Origin: an uncultured Lachnospiraceae bacterium
GTDB lineage: Bacteria > Bacillota > Clostridia > Lachnospirales > Lachnospiraceae
Direction: 5' to 3'
Assembly: GCA_946537305.1 (NCBI GenBank)
Contig: CAMNFR010000005.1
Location: 1 to 64,000 of the forward strand
Length of the DNA stretch: 64,000 bases
The notes under the pieces are model-generated. The model made no database searches. It saw only the letters and a list, made by a program, of their open reading frames with translations, and was not told where the DNA came from. The position numbers and the translations under genes are program-made. Shown in pieces: positions 56,914-64,000 of this stretch. Each line of letters starts with the position of its first letter. The stretch's first letter is position 1.

Positions 56914-57683
56914 TACAGTACACCTCCAAATATCACCAAAGAAAGGTAAAATCCGCACGCTACAGCCAGTGTCTCCAGAAAAGCTGTCATAAACAGAAGA
57001 CCGCCGCTTAACACGCGGCCGTTCAGCATCTCACGACAGGCATTGATCAGCGGAATTCCCGGGATCAGGCCAATGCAGTTGATGATCATCAGAAGATAAG
57101 GATTCGAATGCAACCCCGTCTTATAGCCGATCATGATCACACTGCCCGCCAGGAACGAAGAAATACCGCACAGCAGCAGATGATTCACCGGAAAGATCTC
57201 ATGCATGTACATCTGCGTCCCCATCGCAATGGCAATGCCGATCGCTACCAGTACGCCGCCCATAACGCCGCCGCCGATAAAATAATTCAGCGAAAGCAGG
57301 GCAATCGCCATCCCGCAGATGATCATGGGTCTCGGATACGGCGGATGTATGGATATTGCGTGCAGCTTCTCCTTCAGGGTGCTCACAGGGATATGATTGT
57401 CACGGATCTCCCAGGCCAGGCGGTTCAGCTGCGTCAACTGCTCCATATTGACCAGGATATCTCCCACCGTTTTATGACGCATCACAGGCTCCTGATCCTT
57501 CGGCTGTACAGAGATCATCAGCGTATGCGGCAGCATGAAAATATCCGGTTCTTCAATGCCATAGGCATGAAAGATCAGATGCAGCAGATCATCTGTTCGC
57601 CAGATTTCACCGCCGCTGGTCATTAATCGGGCACCGAATTCCACCGCGAAATCCATTAATTCATTCAGTTCTTTTCTTTCCAT
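56913..57683 (-). CDS. Threonine/serine exporter family protein (ThrE/DUF1212)
   Basis: FAVEFGARLMTSGGEIWRTDDLLHLIFHAYG, several TM. Confidence 0.88.
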   Translation of the reverse strand: MERKELNELMDFAVEFGARLMTSGGEIWRTDDLLHLIFHAYGIEEPDIFMLPHTLMISVQPKDQEPVMRHKTVGDILVNMEQLTQLNRLAWEIRDNHIPVSTLKEKLHAISIHPPYPRPMIICGMAIALLSLNYFIGGGVMGGVLVAIGIAIAMGTQMYMHEIFPVNHLLLCGISSFLAGSVIMIGYKTGLHSNPYLLMIINCIGLIPGIPLINACREMLNGRVLSGGLLFMTAFLETLAVACGFYLSLVIFGGVL

Positions 57684-57698
57684 CTTCTCTTCTTCCCG

Positions 57699-58451
57699 TT
57701 ACGTATTTTCCGAGTCCCTTGTCATATATTCCTGCAGGAACCTTTTTTCTTTACTGCTGAGGTCTGCCGATTCCAGAAGATCCGGTCTGCGTTCTCCGGT
57801 ACGGATCAGGGACTGCTCCCGACGCCATTTCGCGATATTGGCGTGATGCCCGGACAATAGCACCTCCGGCACCGCTTCTCCCCGAAAGACCTCCGGGCGC
57901 GTATACTGGGGATATTCCAAAAGACCGTCAGAAAAGGACTCATCCTCCGCCGATTCACTGTTATTCAGCACGCCCGGCACCAGTCTTGCAATGGCATCTA
58001 TCATCACCAGGGCCGGCAGTTCCCCACCGGTCAGCACATAATCGCCGATAGAGACCGGTTCCGCCCCGATCTGTATCAGCGCGCGCTCATCTACGCCTTC
58101 GTAATGCCCGCACAGGATCACCAGGTCCTCTTCACGCGCCAGCTCCTGCGCCATTTTCTGACTGAACACCTGCCCCTGAGGTGTCACATAGATCACGCGG
58201 GGGTGTTTCTCTCCTTCAATCCCGGAAGTCACCGCGTCAAACGCCCGGCAGATCGGCCCAGCCTGCATCACCATGCCGGCGCCGCCGCCGTACGGATAAT
58301 CATCTACATGGCCATGTTTGTTTTCTGCATAGTCACGGATATTCGTGGCGCTTACGGAAATCTGTCCCTTACTCTGCGCCCGCCCCAGAATACTGGCGGC
58401 GCAGCACTGTTCGATCATTTCCGGGAATAAAGTCAGCACGTGGAATTTCAT
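57699..58451 (-). CDS. trmD: tRNA (guanine37-N1)-methyltransferase
   Basis: FHVLTLFPEMIEQ, DDYPYGGGAGMVMQ, LCGHYEGVDERA, GDYVLTGGELPA. Confidence 0.97.
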   Translation of the reverse strand: MKFHVLTLFPEMIEQCCAASILGRAQSKGQISVSATNIRDYAENKHGHVDDYPYGGGAGMVMQAGPICRAFDAVTSGIEGEKHPRVIYVTPQGQVFSQKMAQELAREEDLVILCGHYEGVDERALIQIGAEPVSIGDYVLTGGELPALVMIDAIARLVPGVLNNSESAEDESFSDGLLEYPQYTRPEVFRGEAVPEVLLSGHHANIAKWRREQSLIRTGERRPDLLESADLSSKEKRFLQEYMTRDSENT

Positions 58452-58957
58452 AGATCCCTCAGTCCTTCCATTATATGCACCGTCATGGTTCCGGCTTCAA
58501 TATCCACTTCCTGCACGCAGTCCGCGATGGCGGGCAGCAGCAGCTCTCCCTGCGCGGTCTGCACCGCATACACATCGTTTGCGCCGGTCTGAATGACTTC
58601 TGAAAGTCTGCCAAGTTCCTCGCCTTCATCTGTATATACCATGATACCGATCAGATCTGCAATAAAGTATTCATTCTTTTTGAGGGGAATCGCTTCTTCG
58701 CGGGGTACGAAAAGTCCGGCACCCTTGAGGGGTTCGATATCGTTGATGTTGTCGATTCCCTTGAACTTCAAGAGTACCATCTGCTTTGCGAATCGAACGG
58801 ACTCGATTTCCAGCACACGTTCTTCTTTGGGCGCGCGCAGGATGACCTTTTTCAGTTTTTTAAAGCGTTTGGGATCATCGGTCGTGGGGAAGACCTTGAT
58901 CTCTCCTCGGATGCCGTGCGTATTGGTGTAGATTCCTACTTGAAAGTGCGTTTCCAT
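58448..58957 (-). CDS. rimM: Ribosome maturation factor RimM
   Basis: QVGIYTNTHGIRGEIKVFPTTDDPKRF. Confidence 0.94.
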   Translation of the reverse strand: METHFQVGIYTNTHGIRGEIKVFPTTDDPKRFKKLKKVILRAPKEERVLEIESVRFAKQMVLLKFKGIDNINDIEPLKGAGLFVPREEAIPLKKNEYFIADLIGIMVYTDEGEELGRLSEVIQTGANDVYAVQTAQGELLLPAIADCVQEVDIEAGTMTVHIMEGLRDL

Positions 58958-59065
58958 AGTTTGTCCTCGTGTACTGTATTAATCTGTAGACTTGCTGATT
59001 CCCGAAAGGTACTGTGAAAAAGTGGGTCACAGGAATCGTCCTCTGACCCACTAAAACTGCCGGAA

Positions 59066-59293
59066 TTATTTGATATCCAGTGTAACCTTTTTGTCTTCCC
59101 GGGATGCTGCCGCCTTCACGACAGAACGGATCGCCTTGGCGATGCGTCCCTGCTTGCCGATCACTTTGCCCACATCGGCCGGATCTACGGTCAGCTCCAG
59201 AACAGTCTCGTCCTCACCCTCGCTCTCCGTAACCACGACAGCTTCCGGATTGGTCACCAGGGATCTGGCAATGACCTCTACCAGTTCTTTCAT
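59066..59293 (-). CDS. khpA: KH-domain RNA-binding protein KhpA (YlqC)
   Basis: 75 aa, VDPADVGKVIGKQGRIAKAIRSVVKAAA. Confidence 0.93.
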   Translation of the reverse strand: MKELVEVIARSLVTNPEAVVVTESEGEDETVLELTVDPADVGKVIGKQGRIAKAIRSVVKAAASREDKKVTLDIK

Positions 59294-59308
59294 GCACAGA
59301 CCTCGAAA

Positions 59309-59551
59309 TTATTCGATACCAGCGATCTTGAACAGCTTGGCAACGGTATCCGTGGGCTTTGCGCCGTTAGCCAGCCACTTCTTCGCCTTCTCAGCATCGA
59401 TCTTGATCTCGCTGGGATTCTTGGAAGGATCATAGGTTCCCAGCTCATCGATGAATCTGCCATCGCGAGGATAACGGGAATCCGCAACCTGTACACGATA
59501 GAAAGGAGCCTTCTTCTTACCCAGTCTTGTCAAACGAATCTTAACAGCCAT
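59309..59551 (-). CDS. rpsP: 30S ribosomal protein S16
   Basis: [42 protein letters not shown]. Confidence 0.98.
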   Translation of the reverse strand: MAVKIRLTRLGKKKAPFYRVQVADSRYPRDGRFIDELGTYDPSKNPSEIKIDAEKAKKWLANGAKPTDTVAKLFKIAGIE

Positions 59552-59667
59552 TTTTTACACCTCTTATAATATAATAATAATTTATGATCAAGCACGACAA
59601 TTGTGTGCAAGATTTCAACAACAGTAAATTACAGTGCGCCAAGCCGCTGCATTTCGGTTCCGCCTTA

Positions 59668-61038
59668 TCAGAACGGAAGTCCGAATCCGCCGCCCTTGCC
59701 TCCGAACAGGCCGCCCATGCCGCGTCTGCCCTTTTTGCCCATCATGCCGGACATCTGCTTCATCATCTTCCGGCTCTGATCGAACTGTTTGACCAGGCGA
59801 TTGACCTCGGAAATATCCACACCGGCACCTGCCGCAATGCGGCGTTTCCGGCTGACATTCAGCAGATCGGGATTGGAGCGTTCCTGCGGTGTCATCGAGT
59901 AGATGATGGATTCGATCCGCCGGATCTGTTTGTCATCCGGCATATCGGTATCCTTTACCTTCCCCGCCAGTCCAGGGATCATGCCGATGATGTCTGAAAG
60001 AGACCCCATCTGACGGATCTGTGAGAACTGATCCAGGAAATCGTTGAAGTCGAATTCCGCCTTGCGGAACTTCTGCTCCATCTCGCGGGCTTTCTGCTCA
60101 TCCGTGGTGCTCTGCACTTTTTCGATCAGGGAAAGTACATCGCCCATACCCAGGATTCGGGAAGCCATACGATCCGGATAGAACTGTTCCAGGTCGGAAA
60201 GCTTTTCGCCCATACCTACATACAGGACGGGCTTGCCGGTCACGGCACGGATGGAAAGTACCGAACCGCCTCGGGTATCGCCATCGAGCTTTGTCACGAT
60301 GATGCCATCCAGACCTACCTTGTCATTGAAGGAGGAGGCTACATTTACGGCATCCTGACCGGTCATGGCGTCTACCACCAGGATGGTCTGGTCGATCTCG
60401 ATATTCTCCTTGATGGAGATCAGCTCTTCCATCATGGCCTCATCGATGTGCAGACGACCTGCGGTATCGATGATGACTACATTCAAGCCGTTCTTTTCGG
60501 CATGCTCCAGCGCAGCCTTGGCGATATCCAGCGGCTTGTTCTGGTCGCCCATGGTAAATACAGGTACACCCTGCTTTTCACCGTTCACCTGCAGCTGTTT
60601 GATGGCTGCAGGACGATAGACGTCGCAGGCTACCAGCAGCGGCTTGCGGCCCTTTGCCTTCAGCTTTCCGGCGATCTTGGCGGCTGTTGTCGTCTTGCCG
60701 GCGCCCTGAAGACCTGCCATCAGCAGGACCGTGATCTGATTTCCGGGCTTTAAGGCAATCTCGGTGGTCTCGGAGCCCATCATGTTGATCAGTTCTTCGT
60801 TAACGATTTTGATGACTGTCTGGCCGGGCGTAAGAGAATTCAGTACCTCTTCGCCCACAGCACGGGCTTCCACATCCTTCACGAACTTTTTGACAACCTT
60901 AAAGTTGACATCCGCCTGAAGGAGGGCCATCTTTACTTCTTTCATGGCCGATTTGACATCTGCCTCAGACAGCCGTCCCTTGCCCCGAAGGTTCTTAAAT
61001 ACATTCTGTAATTTTTCGGAAAGGCTCTCAAATGCCAT
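59668..61038 (-). CDS. ffh: Signal recognition particle protein
   Basis: GLQGAGKTTTAAKIAGKLK, M domain; methionine/glycine C terminus. Confidence 0.97.
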   Translation of the reverse strand: MAFESLSEKLQNVFKNLRGKGRLSEADVKSAMKEVKMALLQADVNFKVVKKFVKDVEARAVGEEVLNSLTPGQTVIKIVNEELINMMGSETTEIALKPGNQITVLLMAGLQGAGKTTTAAKIAGKLKAKGRKPLLVACDVYRPAAIKQLQVNGEKQGVPVFTMGDQNKPLDIAKAALEHAEKNGLNVVIIDTAGRLHIDEAMMEELISIKENIEIDQTILVVDAMTGQDAVNVASSFNDKVGLDGIIVTKLDGDTRGGSVLSIRAVTGKPVLYVGMGEKLSDLEQFYPDRMASRILGMGDVLSLIEKVQSTTDEQKAREMEQKFRKAEFDFNDFLDQFSQIRQMGSLSDIIGMIPGLAGKVKDTDMPDDKQIRRIESIIYSMTPQERSNPDLLNVSRKRRIAAGAGVDISEVNRLVKQFDQSRKMMKQMSGMMGKKGRRGMGGLFGGKGGGFGLPF

Positions 61039-61380
61039 TTACAGCTCTCCAATCTCGCGGGAAATCTCCGCGATCTGCCGGACAAGTTGCCCGTCGCCGG
61101 TGGTTTCATATTCCTGCGCCAGCCGGCCGATCTTTTCTACAAGGACCCTGGTGGTCTCAAATTTCTTCACCAGGCCAAGCTTATCCTCATATTCCTGAAG
61201 AGAACGGCTGCAGCGCCGGATCAGATCGTGTACGCTCTGCCGGCTGGTGTGATGCGCTTCCGCCACTTCGCTCAGCGAGAAATCACCGAAGACAACGTCC
61301 TCATAGATCTGCCGCTGGTGCTCCGTCAGCAGCTCCCCGTAAAAATCATAAAGTAAAGTCTGTTCCAGAATCTTTTCCAT
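61039..61380 (-). CDS. ylxM: YlxM-like DNA-binding protein
   Basis: MEKILEQTLLYDFYGELLTEHQRQIYEDVVFGDFSLSEVAEAHHTSRQSVHDLIRR; start moved to 61380. Confidence 0.92.
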   Translation of the reverse strand: MEKILEQTLLYDFYGELLTEHQRQIYEDVVFGDFSLSEVAEAHHTSRQSVHDLIRRCSRSLQEYEDKLGLVKKFETTRVLVEKIGRLAQEYETTGDGQLVRQIAEISREIGEL

Positions 61381-61463
61381 GGCGCTCACCTGCGGTATCA
61401 TATCAGATTGCAGTTGGCTTGTCAAGTGTTTTTCCTTGACAAAAAGAATTACATAAAAAAGAA

Positions 61464-62786
61464 TTACTTCTTTACGGGATGTGCCCGTTCTGCTTCGGTG
61501 ACTTCGCCGGCATGATGCGCGTTGGTATGTACATCAATATACTGCATTTTCAGCTTGGAATACAAAATACGCTGACTGGAATAGAGCCCGCTGTAGCCGG
61601 ACAGTACAAAGCTGATGCCGCAGGCCAGTGTATAAAAAAGAGCGCCGCGGGTACCGAACAGTTCTATGGCCAGGAATATCGAAGCGATAGGGCAGTTCAC
61701 GGCGCCGCAGAAAACGGACACCAGACCGATCGCGGCGGCAAAGCCTGCATGAATACCCAACAGAGGACCGGCCAGAGCTCCAAAGGTCGCGCCCACAAAG
61801 AAGGACGGAACAACTTCACCGCCCTTAAAGCCGGCTGCCAGTGTGATCGCCGTAAAAAGAATCTTCAACAGGAAGGAAAGCGGTTTTGTCTCTCCCATTC
61901 CCACGGCACGGGTGATCGATACCACGCCGGCTCCGTTGTATTCCTGTGTGCCGACCAGCAGTGTCAGCGCGATGACGGCGGCTCCACCTACGACCACGCG
62001 CAGCCAGGGATTTTTCAGGTATTTTTTCATCTCATGCTCTGCCAGATGCATGACGCCGCAGAAGAGTACGGCGACCAGCGCGCAGAGAATCGCAAGTACC
62101 GCTACCTTCAAAAAGGTAAAAGCGTCATGCGCAGGAACATAGACCGGGAATCGAGTCGGGCGAACCCCCAGCACCAGCGAGATTCCGTAGGCCACCAGGG
62201 CTGCCAGGAAGCACGGCACCAGAGCTGCGTGATAGATCAGGCCGATACTGATGACCTCCAGTGCGAAGATGGTCGCCGCCAGCGGCGTCCCGAACAAGGC
62301 AGAAAACAGGGCTGCCATCCCCATCATGGTAGTCATACGGATGTCTTTATCGTCCAGTCGGAACAGCCGCCCGGTCTGATAGCCGATGGTCCCGCCCATC
62401 TGAAGAGCTGCGCCCTCTCTTCCGGCGGAGCCGCCGCATAGATGTGTGAGAACGGTTGCCGCAAAGATCGCGGGCAGCAATGTCAGGGAAACGCCCCGGC
62501 CAAGCTGTACTTCTTCTATAATATTATTTGTCCCCAGTTTTTCCGCACGGGCCAGTTTATAGATAACAACAATCAAAAGTCCAGCCACCGGCAGCAGATA
62601 AAGCATCCACGGGTGTTCGCCCCGGAACTCGGTAGCAATCTCTACGCCGATATGAAAGGCAGAGCCCACCAGTCCGCTGACAGTCCCCACCACGCCCGCA
62701 ACCAGGGTCCATTTGGCCATTATTCGAATATAGATCCACCAATGAGAGAAATAATGAACAATATTTGAAGCAATTCTTTTCATCAT
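61464..62786 (-). CDS. ClC family chloride channel/antiporter
   Basis: GGSAGREGAALQMGG, GGEVVPSFFVGATFGALAG. Confidence 0.93.
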   Translation of the reverse strand: MMKRIASNIVHYFSHWWIYIRIMAKWTLVAGVVGTVSGLVGSAFHIGVEIATEFRGEHPWMLYLLPVAGLLIVVIYKLARAEKLGTNNIIEEVQLGRGVSLTLLPAIFAATVLTHLCGGSAGREGAALQMGGTIGYQTGRLFRLDDKDIRMTTMMGMAALFSALFGTPLAATIFALEVISIGLIYHAALVPCFLAALVAYGISLVLGVRPTRFPVYVPAHDAFTFLKVAVLAILCALVAVLFCGVMHLAEHEMKKYLKNPWLRVVVGGAAVIALTLLVGTQEYNGAGVVSITRAVGMGETKPLSFLLKILFTAITLAAGFKGGEVVPSFFVGATFGALAGPLLGIHAGFAAAIGLVSVFCGAVNCPIASIFLAIELFGTRGALFYTLACGISFVLSGYSGLYSSQRILYSKLKMQYIDVHTNAHHAGEVTEAERAHPVKK

Positions 62787-62841
62787 GAAGCCACCTTATC
62801 GATTTATCAACAGCCCCCAGGCACTTCATGGACTATAGCAT

Positions 62842-62872
62842 AAAAAGAAAGGGAGCACAAGACTCCCTTTCT
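62842..62872 (-). terminator. Rho-independent terminator for ppdK
   Basis: AGAAAGGGAGtcttgtgCTCCCTTTCTTTTT on minus strand. Confidence 0.88.
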
Positions 62873-62909
62873 CAATGTGTCATAAAATTATGTGATGTAA
62901 CAGTTCGAC

Positions 62910-64000
62910 TTAGCGAGGGAACTGGATAGCAGCCTGCGCAGCAGCCAGACGTGCGATCGGCACGCGGAACGGCGAGCAGGATACATAGTTCAGGCCGACC
63001 TTGTGGCAGAACTCCACGGAGCTCGGATCGCCGCCGTGCTCACCGCAGATGCCGAGCTTGATCTCGGGTCTGGTTCTGCGGCCGTTCTCAACAGCATACT
63101 TCACCAGCTTGCCAACACCCTTCTGGTCCAGCTTCGCAAAAGGATCGAACTCGAAGATCTTGTTCTGATAGTAGCTGTCCAGGAACTTTCCGGCATCATC
63201 ACGGGAGAAACCGAAGGTCATCTGGGTCAGATCGTTGGTACCGAAGGAGAAGAACTCAGCTTCCTCGGCGATCTCATCGGCCAGCAGAGCGGCACGAGGG
63301 ATCTCGATCATGGTTCCGATATGATAGTTGATGAAGCTGTTCTTTTCTTTCTTCACCGCTTCCGCTGTCTCGATAACAACATTGCGGACGAACTCCAGCT
63401 CCTTCTTGTCGCCGACCAGCGGGATCATGATCTCGGGAACGATATCATACATATCCTCGGCCTTGACTTCGATAGCAGCCTCGATCAGAGCACGGGTCTG
63501 CATGCGAGCGATCTCCGGATAGGTGATAGCCAGACGGCAGCCACGGTGACCCATCATCGGGTTGAACTCGTGCAGATCGTCGCAGCGCTCCTGAACCTCT
63601 TCTGCGGTCAGGCCCATATCCTTGGCCAGTGCAGCGATGTCTTCAGGATCGGTGGGAACGAACTCATGCAGAGGCGGATCGATGTAACGAACGGTCATCG
63701 GTCTGCCGCGCAGGGCCTTGTACATGGCCTTGAAGTCTTCCTTCTGATAAGGGATCAGCTCGTTCAGAGCGGCTTCTCTCTCTTCCACGGTGTCGGAAAG
63801 GATCATGCGGCGGATCTTCGGGATACGATCATCGTCGAAGAACATATGCTCGGTACGGCACAGGCCGATACCCTCAGCACCCAGACGCACGGCCTGTTCG
63901 GTATCACGAGGAGTATCCGCGTTGGTACGGATCTGCAGCTTTCTGTACTTGTCAGCCCAACCCATAACACGGCCGAAATCGCCGCCAACGTTGGCCGGAA
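62910..64000 (-). CDS. ppdK: Pyruvate, phosphate dikinase, C-terminal part (5' end off window)
   Basis: RLGAEGIGLCRTEHMFF, MMGHRGCRLAITYPEI, FSFGTNDLTQMTFGFSRDDAGKF, GICGEHGGDPSSVEFCHKVGLNYVSCSPFRVPIARLAAAQA; frame open to window edge. Confidence 0.96.
   Translation of the reverse strand, partial: PANVGGDFGRVMGWADKYRKLQIRTNADTPRDTEQAVRLGAEGIGLCRTEHMFFDDDRIPKIRRMILSDTVEEREAALNELIPYQKEDFKAMYKALRGRPMTVRYIDPPLHEFVPTDPEDIAALAKDMGLTAEEVQERCDDLHEFNPMMGHRGCRLAITYPEIARMQTRALIEAAIEVKAEDMYDIVPEIMIPLVGDKKELEFVRNVVIETAEAVKKEKNSFINYHIGTMIEIPRAALLADEIAEEAEFFSFGTNDLTQMTFGFSRDDAGKFLDSYYQNKIFEFDPFAKLDQKGVGKLVKYAVENGRRTRPEIKLGICGEHGGDPSSVEFCHKVGLNYVSCSPFRVPIARLAAAQAAIQFPR

Noticed and set aside
1-64000. tRNA/rRNA genes, transposases, prophage genes
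   Set aside because: None recognised by eye in any strand; a tRNAscan/Infernal run would be needed to exclude small RNAs.

Overview
64-kb chromosomal window from a moderately GC-rich Firmicute, probably Clostridia/Lachnospiraceae-like (inferred from gene content and gene order; not proven). About 60 genes, almost all on the minus strand; only two convincing genes are on the plus strand (a DUF5721-like protein and a long Prs). Most content is housekeeping: ppk1-ppk2; a 23-gene collinear tract (asp23-nusB-xseAB-ispA-dxs-tlyA-nadK-recN-C1 peptidase-pyrFKDE-purKEMND-MATE-Zn ribbon-TPM); two COG0523 GTPases, one with a long His/Asp/Glu repeat tail; ackA; queH; a beta-CASP nuclease; an orphan histidine kinase fused by ATGA overlap to hisB; nhaC; two flavoproteins; ybeY-phoH-rpsU; capA; alaS; rnhA-deoD-gpsA-plsY-der; DUF512; thrE pair; trmD-rimM-khpA-rpsP-ffh-ylxM; a ClC channel; and the C-terminal part of ppdK. 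The least explained parts are (i) a self-contained three-gene cassette at 27979-31502 (Hsp70/actin-like ATPase with a C-terminal membrane hairpin, a two-TM protein of unknown family, and an NrdG-like radical-SAM activase with no nrdD), with its own promoter and terminator, and (ii) the ~700-bp intergenic region directly upstream (31450-32160), which holds a long hairpin and a family of related palindromic units in both orientations. No tRNA, rRNA, CRISPR array or transposase was found.
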